Source: Candidatus Methanophaga sp. AG-394-G06
Lineage (GTDB): Archaea; Halobacteriota; Syntropharchaeia; Alkanophagales; Methanospirareceae
Reading direction: 5' to 3'
Length of the DNA: 33,691 nt
NCBI GenBank assembly: GCA_009903405.1
Contig: PRCZ01000013.1
Coordinates: forward strand, 1 to 33,691
Made by a program: the position numbers and the translations under genes. The notes under the pieces were generated by a model. That model was not told the DNA's origin. It saw only the letters and a program-made list of their open reading frames with translations, and did no database searches. Below, piece after piece: positions 1 to 8,359 of the stretch (within the stretch, counting starts at the first letter, position 1; each line of letters starts with the position of its first letter).

Positions 1-41
1 GTTGAGGTTTCCGATTTAACGAGTACTATAAAATAAACAAT

Positions 42-692
42 ATGAGAAGCAATGTAGAATCCCAAATACAAGCTGCAATAGCCATAATAAAACGCGGTGG
101 CACTATTGTCTACCCGACAGAGACGGTATACGGCTTAGGCGCTGATGCGTTATCAGAAGACTCAGTACGGGAAGTATATAGAATAAAACGTAGAGATGTT
201 TCACAGCCCATCTCCGTCGCGGTTTCATCATTCGAGATGCTGCACAAAGTCGCCTATACAGATCCCGGAATATCAGAAATCCTTTCCGCACTGCTACCAG
301 GACCGGTTACGGTATTGGTGAAGAACAAAGAAATTGGACCCGCACTTTTAACTGCAGAATCAGATGTTCTTGGCGTCCGATTCCCGGATAATGAAATTGC
401 AACCCGGATAATAGAGGAGACAGGCCCCATAACCGCAACAAGTGCGAATGTATCCGGTAGAACTCCACCGACATGCGTAGAAGAAGTGGAAATACAATTT
501 TTGGTAGATATTATTATACATGGTAGTAAGTGTAAGTATAGTATGCCGTCTACCGTGGTGGACATGACGACGGCGAATGAAGGAAAGGCGAAGATAAAAA
601 TAAAAAGGAGAGGCGCATGTTATGATAGAGTATTGCACGTCCTGCGGAGTAAAATTACAGGAGAAGGGATTTACAGTTTTCCCCTGCCCTAA
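42..692 (+). CDS. tsaC: L-threonylcarbamoyladenylate synthase (TsaC/YrdC family)
   Basis: Makes threonylcarbamoyl-AMP from Thr, bicarbonate and ATP, the first step of t6A37 tRNA modification in the cytoplasm. The YrdC fold is recognisable: PTETVYGLG near residue 27, the KRR stretch near residue 49, LLPGPVT near residue 85, GVRFPD near residue 110, TSANVSG near residue 132 and PSTVVD near residue 167. At 216 aa it has only the YrdC domain and lacks the extra C-terminal domain of long Sua5. The family usually ends near the IKIKRRGA stretch; the last 24 residues run 71 nt into the next gene and may be an unselected extension. It heads a + strand run of translation and maintenance genes. Family assignment is firm; the exact C-terminus is less certain. 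Confidence 0.93.
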   Translation: MRSNVESQIQAAIAIIKRGGTIVYPTETVYGLGADALSEDSVREVYRIKRRDVSQPISVAVSSFEMLHKVAYTDPGISEILSALLPGPVTVLVKNKEIGPALLTAESDVLGVRFPDNEIATRIIEETGPITATSANVSGRTPPTCVEEVEIQFLVDIIIHGSKCKYSMPSTVVDMTTANEGKAKIKIKRRGACYDRVLHVLRSKITGEGIYSFPLP

Positions 693-783
693 ATGTGGAA
701 AAGTAGAGATAGGAAGATGTGCTAAGTGTAGGAAGCAAAGTAATTTATATACGTGTGAAGAATGTGGTTTTGTAGGACCGTAG
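622..783 (+). CDS. Small archaeal Zn-ribbon protein (putative RNA-binding, 53 aa)
   Basis: Read directly from the sequence as a 53-residue protein with four CxxC-type knuckles: CTSC, CPKC, CAKC and CEEC, ending GFVGP. This four-knuckle pattern matches the small archaeal zinc-ribbon family annotated as putative Zn-ribbon RNA-binding protein, which often sits with translation genes. The start ATG at 622 lies inside the 3' end of the upstream synthase gene in another frame, preceded by GGAGAGGCGC. The stop is 3 nt before the S8e start, suggesting translational coupling. Function beyond zinc binding is not established from the sequence. Confidence 0.85.
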   Translation: MIEYCTSCGVKLQEKGFTVFPCPKCGKVEIGRCAKCRKQSNLYTCEECGFVGP

Positions 784-786
784 AAA

Positions 787-1161
787 ATGAGATGGCAAGG
801 AAAATCAAGACGGAAATGTTCGGGCGGTAAACTTCACCGTCACCGTAAAAAGCGAGCGTATGAGGCTGGCCGGCCGCCAGCAGATACTACTATCGGCGAG
901 ACACGAAGAAGGAAGATCGTAGCAAGAGGCGGCAGCGTGAAAATGCGGTTGCTCAGATGTGAATTTGCAAATGTTACAGACCTGAAAAGCGGAACCACAA
1001 AAGAGGCTAAGATAATATCGGTGAAGAGGAATCTTGCAAATCCGTTCTTCGCAAGGCGAAATATAACCACAAAAGGGGCCGTTATAGAGACAGAACTTGG
1101 TGATGCGGTAGTTACTAATAGACCCGGTCAGGACGGGATAGTGAATGCGAAGTTGATTTGA
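787..1161 (+). CDS. rps8e: 30S ribosomal protein S8e
   Basis: A 124-residue basic protein with the S8e hallmarks: the N-terminal MRWQGKSRRKCSGG stretch, a run of Arg/Lys, then RPPADTTIGETRR, and the C-terminal NRPGQDGIVNA motif. It is an archaeal/eukaryotic small-subunit protein absent from bacteria, so it supports archaeal origin. Length is normal for archaeal S8e. It starts 3 nt after the Zn-ribbon stop and probably shares its transcript. Confidence 0.96.
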   Translation: MRWQGKSRRKCSGGKLHRHRKKRAYEAGRPPADTTIGETRRRKIVARGGSVKMRLLRCEFANVTDLKSGTTKEAKIISVKRNLANPFFARRNITTKGAVIETELGDAVVTNRPGQDGIVNAKLI

Positions 1162-1193
1162 TAAGTGAAGAGATTAAATGACAGGAAGGTCCG

Positions 1194-1340
1194 ATGGAGA
1201 AATCCATTATTTTAAAAAGGCAACTTTATACGCCCGTAAGTAAGATAGATAAGATAAGATATACCGTGCGACTAACTAGTGGCGATAGAGGTCAAGTAGC
1301 TAAAGTGGAGGACGGTCATATAGTTATTGAGCGGAAATAG
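1194..1340 (+). CDS. Small hypothetical protein (48 aa)
   Basis: An open frame starting at ATG 1194 behind a GGAAGGT ribosome-binding-like sequence, encoding 48 residues starting MEKSIILKRQLYT and ending HIVIERK. It fills the gap between S8e and HerA and reads as a small beta-rich, charged domain. I do not recognise the family. Its stop at 1338-1340 lies before the preferred HerA ATG at 1354, which supports that later HerA start. Evidence is limited to the RBS, the tight fit between neighbours and a plausible composition. Confidence 0.45.
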   Translation: MEKSIILKRQLYTPVSKIDKIRYTVRLTSGDRGQVAKVEDGHIVIERK

Positions 1341-1353
1341 TATCAGACATAAG

Positions 1354-2841
1354 ATGTATAAAGTAGTAGGTACAATCTCAGGCGAAGTGGGTCTGCATAA
1401 ATTCGATTTTATCGTTACTGGCGATGTGAGGCGAAACGAGTACATAAAAATCTGGAGCGAATTGGACGGGTGGATACTGGGGCGAGTGCTGTCAATAGTG
1501 GATGCAGATAAGAAGGTGGCAACTGCGGAGATTCTAGGCTATAAAGACGATAGAGGGTTTTTAAAGCAGCCGAAGAGCACTTTAGCACGCGATGTGAAGG
1601 TCTTCACGGCAGATCAAACGTTCATCATGGACTCACTGGGACTGAAATCGGGTGGAATCCATTTGGGTGCGCTAGAGGGGCGCAATATACCGGTGTATCT
1701 GAGAAAGGAGGAACTTATCCAGAAACATTGCAGCATATTGGCGAAGACAGGCAGTGGTAAATCATACACTTCGGGCGTGCTGATAGAGGAGCTCCTTGAA
1801 AAGAACGTGCCCTTACTTATCATCGACCCTCATGGCGAATATTTATCGCTGAAATACGAGAACAGAAATGAAGATGAGCGGAAACAGTTGGAAAAGTTGG
1901 GTATCTCACCTAAAGGATACGCCTCTAAAGTCGTTGTTTATACACCCGCGAATTTCTCTATAAATCCCGAAGCTGATAAGTTATTCCGTATAGATGGGAT
2001 AAATCTAAGCGTGAGTGAGTTATATGACTTGTTCCCACTATCGGATGCCCAACTGGGTGTTTTATACCAGTGTATAAATGATATAAAGGCGAAGAAGGAG
2101 TTTTATACTATTGAGGACATTATAAGGAAGGTGACGGAGAGCAAAAGCAGTGCTAAGTGGAGAATGGTCCACTACCTGGAAAGGATCCGCGAGACAGGTA
2201 TACTGTCCGACAGCCCCACGCGTATAGAAGACTTAGTAAAGGTGGGTCAAGCAGCAATAGTAGACATGAAAGGTGCAGATCCGAAATTACAGCAGTTGAT
2301 CGTTTATCGTATCTGCAAAGAGGTATTCGAAGGGCGGAAGATGGATAAGATACCACCTTTTATGCTCGTTGTCGAGGAGGCACATAACTTCTGTCCTGAG
2401 CGCGGATTTGAAAAAGCAGTCAGCTCAAATATTATGCGTACTATCGCATCGGAAGGCCGGAAATTCGGGCTCGGCATGATGGTCATCTCGCAAAGACCTG
2501 CTCGTGTGGATAAAAACGTCATTTCACAGTGTAATACGCAGATTATACTCCGTGTTACAAATGCCAATGACATCCGAGCGTTGAGTAGAGGCCTGGAATT
2601 CATGAGCAGTGAGATGGAAGAGGAAATTAAGCGAGTACCTCTAGGTGTTGCACTGCTTTCTAGTCCGAGCATAGAGATGCCCATTCTTGTTGATGTGCGG
2701 CCGAGAAGAAGCGAGCACGGCGGTAGAGCTGTGGAGATGGTGACAAGCGAGAAGATAAAAACGGTATTACCGAGGGAAGAGCAAAACGCAGAGGAAAAAG
2801 AGGAAAAGAAGAGCATGCTTGCTAGGTTGTTGTTCGAATGA
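1354..2841 (+). CDS. herA: HerA-type bipolar DNA helicase/translocase
   Basis: A hexameric FtsK/HerA-superfamily DNA translocase; in archaea HerA works with NurA nuclease and Mre11-Rad50 in DNA end resection. The N-terminal HAS-barrel starts at VVGTISGEVG, Walker A AKTGSGKS is near residue 130, IIDPHGEY follows, and Walker B LVVEEAHNF is near residue 339 followed by EGRKFGLGMMVISQRP. Length of 495 aa is normal. A TTG start at 1327 would add nine residues and overlap the small upstream ORF; ATG 1354 places the HAS-barrel at the N-terminus and is preferred. No nurA, mre11 or rad50 lies nearby, so this could be a HerA paralogue rather than the repair HerA. Confidence 0.88.
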   Translation: MYKVVGTISGEVGLHKFDFIVTGDVRRNEYIKIWSELDGWILGRVLSIVDADKKVATAEILGYKDDRGFLKQPKSTLARDVKVFTADQTFIMDSLGLKSGGIHLGALEGRNIPVYLRKEELIQKHCSILAKTGSGKSYTSGVLIEELLEKNVPLLIIDPHGEYLSLKYENRNEDERKQLEKLGISPKGYASKVVVYTPANFSINPEADKLFRIDGINLSVSELYDLFPLSDAQLGVLYQCINDIKAKKEFYTIEDIIRKVTESKSSAKWRMVHYLERIRETGILSDSPTRIEDLVKVGQAAIVDMKGADPKLQQLIVYRICKEVFEGRKMDKIPPFMLVVEEAHNFCPERGFEKAVSSNIMRTIASEGRKFGLGMMVISQRPARVDKNVISQCNTQIILRVTNANDIRALSRGLEFMSSEMEEEIKRVPLGVALLSSPSIEMPILVDVRPRRSEHGGRAVEMVTSEKIKTVLPREEQNAEEKEEKKSMLARLLFE

Positions 2842-2901
2842 GTAGCAGTGAAGGGTGTTGAGAGAAATTAGAGACACTTAAATTCGTTCCCAGTCAGAGA
2901 G

Positions 2902-2910
2902 TTTTATAAA
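2902..2910 (+). promoter_or_regulatory. TATA box for aspS
   Basis: A TTTATAAAG-like element centred about 27 nt before ATG 2934, the usual distance from an archaeal box A to the transcription start. This predicts a leaderless or near-leaderless aspS mRNA and favours ATG 2934 over GTG 2928. Confidence 0.5.
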
Positions 2911-2933
2911 GATTAGTATATTATTTAGTGAAC

Positions 2934-4244
2934 ATGTTAGAGATACCAAACCGGAAGTATACAAATGAAATAACCGCAGCCAACGCGGGCGAGCGAGTAA
3001 GCGTAGCAGGCTGGGTGCATGAGAAACGGGATTTAGGTGGTGTCTTCTTCCTTATTGTGCGCGACCTAAGCGGTTTTGCTCAGATTACACTACCCAAGAA
3101 AAAAGTAGAGCCTGAGCTGTTTGAACAAGTGAAAAGAGTCCCCCGTGAATCAGTGGTGGTGGTAGAGGGCGAAGTAAAGAGCGAGAAGAAGGCGCCGAAT
3201 GGATATGAAATAATACCACAGCAGATGGATGTGCTAAGCGAGGCATCGCAGGTTTTACCTCTGGATACCACGGGAAAAGTGGGTGCCGAGCTAGATACCC
3301 GGTTGGATGCGAGATTCATGGACCTGAGAACCGAGCGAACAAAGCATATCTTTATGATTCGTAGTTTGACGCTTAAAGCGATAAGAGCTTTCTTTGATGA
3401 ACGAGGGCTTATAGAGATAAACACACCAAAGATAGTAAGTGCCGCGACAGAAGGCGGTACCGCACTATTCCCAATATCGTATTTTGAGCGCGAAGCGTTC
3501 TTAAATCAGAGCCCACAACTTTACAAACAGATACTCATGGCTTCCGGTTTTGACCGCGTATATGAAATAGCGCCGATATTCCGCGCTGAGGAGCATGACA
3601 CTACGAAGCACCTTAACGAAGCGACATCGGTGGATGTAGAACTCGCATTTGTGTCGGACAAGGAAGTAATGGCGCTATTAGAGGAGCTTATTGCGTTTGT
3701 ATATTCAAAGGTTGTAGATTATCCGGGCTTAGCTAAACTGAATGTGAACCTGGAAGTTCCGGCGATACCGTTCAGGCGTATAACATATGATGAAGCAATA
3801 GAACTACTTTCTGGAGAAGGGGAGCAGATAGAGTGGGGTGAAGACCTCGGCACTTCCGCTGAGCGTACCCTGGGCAAGATAATAGGCGAACTGTATTTCA
3901 TTACCGATTGGCCATGTGCGATAAAGCCGTTTTATGCACAGCCTGCTGATGTCGACGGAAAAAGGGGGGATATTTGCAATGCGTTTGACCTGATGCATGC
4001 GCGATTAGAGCTCTCTTCGGGCTCACAGCGTGTCCATTCATACGAGTTATTGAAGCGGCAGATAGAAACAAAAGGGCTGGGCGCGGATAGTTTCGAGTTT
4101 TATCTTGACGCTTTTCGTTATGGTATGCCGCCGCATGCCGGCTGGGGTCTTGGCGTTGAAAGATTGTTAATGAGCATGCTGGAAATAGATAACATAAGGG
4201 AAGTGGTGCTTTTTCCTCGCGATAGGAGGCGGCTGACGCCATAG
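2934..4244 (+). CDS. aspS: Aspartyl-tRNA synthetase, archaeal type, probably non-discriminating
   Basis: Class II synthetase charging tRNA-Asp. An N-terminal OB anticodon-binding domain ([13 protein letters not shown]) is followed by the catalytic core with motif 2 ([15 protein letters not shown]) and motif 3 ([14 protein letters not shown]), ending in the archaeal [10 protein letters not shown]. Length of 436 aa fits archaeal AspRS. Compared from memory with Thermococcus kodakarensis AspRS, the discriminating Trp26 is His (WVHEK, residue 29) and the discriminating Lys85 is Pro (KKAPNGYE, residue 88). His/Pro at these places is the signature of enzymes that also make Asp-tRNA-Asn for GatCAB amidation. 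No gat genes are in the window. Confidence 0.95.
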   Translation: MLEIPNRKYTNEITAANAGERVSVAGWVHEKRDLGGVFFLIVRDLSGFAQITLPKKKVEPELFEQVKRVPRESVVVVEGEVKSEKKAPNGYEIIPQQMDVLSEASQVLPLDTTGKVGAELDTRLDARFMDLRTERTKHIFMIRSLTLKAIRAFFDERGLIEINTPKIVSAATEGGTALFPISYFEREAFLNQSPQLYKQILMASGFDRVYEIAPIFRAEEHDTTKHLNEATSVDVELAFVSDKEVMALLEELIAFVYSKVVDYPGLAKLNVNLEVPAIPFRRITYDEAIELLSGEGEQIEWGEDLGTSAERTLGKIIGELYFITDWPCAIKPFYAQPADVDGKRGDICNAFDLMHARLELSSGSQRVHSYELLKRQIETKGLGADSFEFYLDAFRYGMPPHAGWGLGVERLLMSMLEIDNIREVVLFPRDRRRLTP

Positions 4245-4245
4245 T

Positions 4246-4276
4246 CTGGGAATTAAGAATTACGAATTGGGGATTA
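4246..4276. repeat. Dispersed short repeat, copy 1
   Basis: An AT-rich stretch reading GGGAATTAAGAATTACGAA followed by TTGGGGATTA just after aspS. A closely similar sequence occurs inverted at 19769-19797. Both copies are intergenic, suggesting a small interspersed repeat family. Confidence 0.45.
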
Positions 4277-4345
4277 AGAAGGATTCGTTTGCATCTATGC
4301 CTTTGGCATTATGATATTACTCTACGGAAGGAAAAAACCAAAAAA

Positions 4346-4355
4346 TTTATATATA
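4346..4355 (+). promoter_or_regulatory. TATA box for the hdrA pair
   Basis: TTTATATATA, placed about 40 nt before the preferred HdrA start at 4392. A transcription start about 27 nt downstream leaves a short leader carrying the ribosome-binding sequence GAAAGAGGT just before ATG 4392. It lies inside the artificial upstream extension of the reading frame, which argues against the ATG at 4311. Confidence 0.55.
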
Positions 4356-4391
4356 GATTGTAACAGATTATTCAACAGGGGTGAAAGAGGT

Positions 4392-6065
4392 ATGGCAACT
4401 GAAGCTGAAACGGATGAAGAAGAAGTAAAAGAAGCAGAAGAAGAAGTAAAAGAAGCAGAAGAGGTAAAAGAAGCAGAGAAGGCTAAAGGTGAGCTGGGGA
4501 CGAAAAAGATAGAGGCGACCAGACACCTGATGGAATCAATAAAAGATACGGTTGAAAAATCGCTTTTAGAGAAGATAGAAGAGAAAGAGGTGGATGTGGT
4601 TCCGGAAGCGTTAGTGATAGGGGGCGGAATAGCAGGTATGTATGCCGCATTGGACATCGCAGATGCCGGGTTCAAGGTGCATCTAGTGGAAAGATTACCT
4701 TCCATTGGTGGACACATGGCACAGCTCGATAAGACGTTCCCAACACTCGATTGTTCCGCATGTATTTTAACGCCCAGACTGGTGGATGTTGGTGTTAATC
4801 CGAACATAAACCTGATGAGCTGTTCAGAGGTAATAGGCGTGGAAGGCTCTGTGGGCAATTTCAAAGTGAAGGTAAGGAAGAATGCGAAATACGTTGATGA
4901 AACGATATGCACCGGCTGCATGATGTGCGAAGAAGCTTGTAGATTGAAAGGTAGGTTTCCAAACGAATTTGATTTGGGATTAATGAAGAGAGGACCAATA
5001 TATAGACCCTTCCCTTTTGCAATTCCCGCTGCTTATAGCATTGATGGAGGGACTTGTTTGATGATAAAGAAGGGTAAATGTGGAAAGGCCACGCTTGAGA
5101 GCACGATAGAAGCAGTGAAAAAGCGAGAGAGAGGAGAAGAAATAACCAAAGATGAAGCTCCACCCTGTGTTCTGGCATGTGGTCCAAACTGTATACATCA
5201 TGATATGGAAGATGAGATAGTGGAGTTGAATGTTGGCGGGATTATAGTTGCAACTGGTTTTGATGTCATGGAGCCGGAGTGTATGCCGGAATACAAGTAT
5301 GGCGTGTATCCAAACGTAGTACACGGCCTAGAGTTCGAACGTTACTCCTCGGCAAGTGGACCCACAATGGGCAGGATGCAGATAGCTGGTATGCCAGAGC
5401 CAAAAGATGCAGTATTCTTGTCTTGTGTTGGTTCGAGGAACTCGCAGACGGGGTACGAATACTGCTCTCGTGTATGTTGCATGTATTTAGCGAAACAGGC
5501 ACATTTGCTACAAGAGAAAGTTCCGGATTGCAACATAACCGTTTTATATCAAGACGTGCGGGCATTTGGTAAAGGATTTGAGGAGTTTTATGACAGAGTG
5601 AAAGCTGAAGGACTCAGCTATCGCAGGGGACTTGCATCCGAGATATACAAGAAACCGGGCAGTGATAGGGTCATAGTGAGAGCGGAAGACACAATGCTTG
5701 GCGAGCCTTATGAGCTTGAAGCAGACCTCATAGTTCTTGGCATAGGATTGAAACCAAGTGAGGGCAGTGAGAAGTTATTGGAAATGCTTGGTGTCTCGCT
5801 GACGTCCGACAATTTTGCAAAGGAGGCACATCCAAAGCTCAGACCTGTGGATACAGAGGTAGAAGGAGTTTTTGTTACCGGATGCGCTCAGGGTCCAAAA
5901 GATATTCCTGACAGCGTTGCACAAGCAAAGGCAGCGGCTGGTGCTATTCTTGCTCTATTAGCCAGAGGAAAAGCGAAGATAAGACCTTCGGTAGCAGAGA
6001 TAGATGAAGAGATGTGCATAGGGAGTAACTCGTTAATAGAGATGGCGGAGAAGATAGGAGCATAA
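4392..6065 (+). CDS. HdrA-like iron-sulfur flavoprotein lacking terminal Fe-S domains
   Basis: Resembles heterodisulfide reductase subunit A, the FAD subunit of flavin-based electron bifurcation complexes. Residues 1-40 are a Glu/Lys/Ala-rich repeat (units like EEVKEAEE) in place of the usual HdrA N-terminal domain. The FAD motif VIGGGIAGMYAALDIA is near residue 75. The DCSACILTPRL cysteines are present. An inserted ferredoxin motif CTGCMMCEEAC follows, then a second cysteine group (CLMIKKGKC, later PCVLACGPNC). The C-terminus stops where the downstream paralogue begins its two 4Fe-4S motifs: MCIGSNS keeps one Cys and then ends. The start was chosen from the TATA box and RBS. It is 13 nt upstream of the full-length HdrA and probably pairs with it. 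No HdrB or HdrC is nearby. Confidence 0.88.
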   Translation: MATEAETDEEEVKEAEEEVKEAEEVKEAEKAKGELGTKKIEATRHLMESIKDTVEKSLLEKIEEKEVDVVPEALVIGGGIAGMYAALDIADAGFKVHLVERLPSIGGHMAQLDKTFPTLDCSACILTPRLVDVGVNPNINLMSCSEVIGVEGSVGNFKVKVRKNAKYVDETICTGCMMCEEACRLKGRFPNEFDLGLMKRGPIYRPFPFAIPAAYSIDGGTCLMIKKGKCGKATLESTIEAVKKRERGEEITKDEAPPCVLACGPNCIHHDMEDEIVELNVGGIIVATGFDVMEPECMPEYKYGVYPNVVHGLEFERYSSASGPTMGRMQIAGMPEPKDAVFLSCVGSRNSQTGYEYCSRVCCMYLAKQAHLLQEKVPDCNITVLYQDVRAFGKGFEEFYDRVKAEGLSYRRGLASEIYKKPGSDRVIVRAEDTMLGEPYELEADLIVLGIGLKPSEGSEKLLEMLGVSLTSDNFAKEAHPKLRPVDTEVEGVFVTGCAQGPKDIPDSVAQAKAAAGAILALLARGKAKIRPSVAEIDEEMCIGSNSLIEMAEKIGA

Positions 6066-6078
6066 AAGGAGATAAAAA

Positions 6079-8265
6079 ATGGCAGAAGAAGAATATGATT
6101 ATACAAAAATCCCGATGGAGGGATATGTAGAAGGTATCGCGGCTGGAGCACCAGAGGACGCACCCAGGATCGGCGTTTATGTTTGCCATTGTGGGATAAA
6201 CATAAAGATGGTATTGGATGTAACGAAAATAATGAAGTATGCAGCGGCGTTACCAAATGTTGTTCTTGCACGGCACTATATTTTTATGTGCTCGGACCCA
6301 GGACAAGATCTAATAAGAAAAGACATTGCAGCGGGTAGGGTCAACAGGGTGATAGTGGCTTCCTGTTCCCCGAGGATGCACGAGCCCACTTTCAGAAAGA
6401 CCTGTTCTGATTCAGGACTGAACCCTTTTTACTACGAAATGGCGAACATAAGGGAACATTGCAGTTGGCCAAATATGGACTATAGGGAACTAGCGTTGGA
6501 GAAGGCGAAGGAATTGGTAAGTAGCGCGGTTGCGCGAAGTGCCTTATTGGAGTCAATAGAGGAGCGGGAAGTGGAAGTAACACCGGAAACGCTGGTGATT
6601 GGCGGCGGCGTAACCGGGATGTACGCAGCATTGGATATTGCAAATGGAGGCTACAAGGTGCATCTAGTGGAGAAAGAGCCGTCTATTGGTGGACATGTAG
6701 CACAATTAAGCAGGTTTTTCCCTACTCTCGAGCGTGCGACTTCTCTTTTGACGCCGCGAATGATAGAAGTGGGTGCGCATCCGAACATAAATCTAATGGA
6801 TTATTCCGAGGTTGTAGAGATAGGTGGCTATATCGGGAATTTTGACGTAAAGGTAAAGAGGAAGCCGCGATACATAGATTCGGATAAATGCAAGGACTGC
6901 GCCCCCTGTATAGAGGCATGTCCGGTGAAGGATATACCAGATGAATTCAACGAGGGATTGAGTACGAGAAGCGCCATATACCTGCCTTTCCCGTTTGCGG
7001 TTCCGCCTACTTATACAATAGATGCGGAAAATTGCTTGCTGCTAAAAGAGGGTAAGTGTGGCGATGCAACGCTGGAAACTATAAAGGAAGGTAAAGCAGT
7101 ACCACCTTGCATGGCGGCATGTCCGGGCGCAATAGACTTCGAGCAGAAAGAGGAGCTCGAGGAGTTAACCGTTGGAACGGTTATAGTAGCAACGGGATAT
7201 GACCTCGTGGACCCGCGAGTATCAGCAGAATACAAGTATGGTGTGTATCCAAATGTGATTACGAGTTTAGAGTTTGAGCGGCTATTAGCTCCGGGTGGTC
7301 CTACGGGTGGCAAGATAGAGCTAAACGGAAAAGAGCCGAAGGACATTGTCTTTATAAGTTGTGTCGGGTCAAGGAATAAACAGGTAGGGAATGAATACTG
7401 CTCAAGGGTATGCTGCATGTACCTAGCGAAACAGGCGTACTTAGTAAAAGAGCAACTACCGGATACGAACGTAACAGTGACTTTCCAGGACATAAGAGCG
7501 TTTGGCAAAGGCTTTGAGGAGTTTTACGGCGATGTAAAGCAGAGTGGTGTTTTGTATATGAGAGGAATTCCTGGTGAGATATATAAGAAACCGGGCAGTG
7601 ACCGAGTGGTAGTGCGTGCTGAGAATACACTACTTGGCGAGCCGTATGAGCAAGAAGCAGACATGGTAGTGCTTGGTATGGGCCTGAAGCCCAACCAGGG
7701 CGTGGAGAGCATAATAGATATGCTAAAGTTATCTAAATCTGTTGATGGATTCTTGATGGAGGCACATCCAAAACTCAGACCGGTGGATACCGCAACAGAT
7801 GGTATTTTTATTGCGGGATGCTGTGCGAGTCCGAAAGATATAACAGATAGTATAGCACAGGGCAAAGCGACAGCTTCTGGTTCACTACTTTATTTGGTAC
7901 AATTGAAGGCGAAGATAGAACCAGCGATATCGCAGATAAACGAAGAGATTTGCATAGGGTGTGGGACTTGTGCAGAGGTCTGCCCGTACGGTGCACTCGA
8001 GCTTGACGAGGTGATGCAAGTGATGACGGTTAATGAAGCGGTTTGTAAGGGCTGTGGTGGCTGTAACTCCGTATGTCCTGCGGGAGCGGCGACGATGAAG
8101 CATTATCGTGACAGACAGGTATACGCACAGGTAGAAGCGTTGACAGAGCGAGGCCTGCAAATTGTTGAGCTTGGGAATGTTGTAGAGGCAGCAGAAGCAC
8201 CTGCTGGTGAGGCTCCTGAACCAGCAGAAGGCGCGAGTGTAGAAGCGGAACAGGTCACAGAGTGA
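6079..8265 (+). CDS. hdrA: HdrA, full-length heterodisulfide reductase subunit A-like
   Basis: A 728-residue FAD/Fe-S protein. The N-terminal HdrA domain has GVYVCHCGINI (Cys36 and Cys38), the FAD motif VIGGGVTGMYAALDIA is near residue 174, and the inserted ferredoxin motif is CKDCAPCIEACP. Two C-terminal 4Fe-4S motifs start at residues 625 (CIGCGTCAEVCP) and 656 (CKGCGGCNSVCP), and an acidic Ala/Glu tail follows. Unlike the upstream paralogue, the TLDCSAC position reads TLERATS, so those cysteines are missing here. A good RBS (AAAGGAGAT) precedes the ATG. A palindrome and T-runs end the unit at 8260-8300. The likely role is electron transfer or bifurcation with HdrBC-type or hydrogenase/formate partners encoded elsewhere. 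Confidence 0.93.
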   Translation: MAEEEYDYTKIPMEGYVEGIAAGAPEDAPRIGVYVCHCGINIKMVLDVTKIMKYAAALPNVVLARHYIFMCSDPGQDLIRKDIAAGRVNRVIVASCSPRMHEPTFRKTCSDSGLNPFYYEMANIREHCSWPNMDYRELALEKAKELVSSAVARSALLESIEEREVEVTPETLVIGGGVTGMYAALDIANGGYKVHLVEKEPSIGGHVAQLSRFFPTLERATSLLTPRMIEVGAHPNINLMDYSEVVEIGGYIGNFDVKVKRKPRYIDSDKCKDCAPCIEACPVKDIPDEFNEGLSTRSAIYLPFPFAVPPTYTIDAENCLLLKEGKCGDATLETIKEGKAVPPCMAACPGAIDFEQKEELEELTVGTVIVATGYDLVDPRVSAEYKYGVYPNVITSLEFERLLAPGGPTGGKIELNGKEPKDIVFISCVGSRNKQVGNEYCSRVCCMYLAKQAYLVKEQLPDTNVTVTFQDIRAFGKGFEEFYGDVKQSGVLYMRGIPGEIYKKPGSDRVVVRAENTLLGEPYEQEADMVVLGMGLKPNQGVESIIDMLKLSKSVDGFLMEAHPKLRPVDTATDGIFIAGCCASPKDITDSIAQGKATASGSLLYLVQLKAKIEPAISQINEEICIGCGTCAEVCPYGALELDEVMQVMTVNEAVCKGCGGCNSVCPAGAATMKHYRDRQVYAQVEALTERGLQIVELGNVVEAAEAPAGEAPEPAEGASVEAEQVTE

Positions 8266-8300
8266 AGTTTAAAACTTCACTCATTTTTCTTATTTTTTGT
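8260..8300 (+). terminator. Hairpin/T-rich terminator after hdrA
   Basis: A perfect inverted repeat with 11-bp arms (GAGTGAAGTTT at 8260-8270 and AAACTTCACTC at 8272-8282) around one base, overlapping the hdrA stop codon. Several T-runs follow at 8284-8304. It separates the hdr pair from the convergent PhoU gene. Confidence 0.6.
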
Positions 8301-8359
8301 TTTTATCCGCCTTTAACTAACCTATGACATAGCAAATCGAATTAATGTTGAAACTTAAA

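Noticed and set aside
4311..4391. Upstream extension of the first HdrA gene from ATG 4311
   Set aside because: It contains a strong TATA box and the RBS for ATG 4392, and its residues resemble nothing in HdrA.
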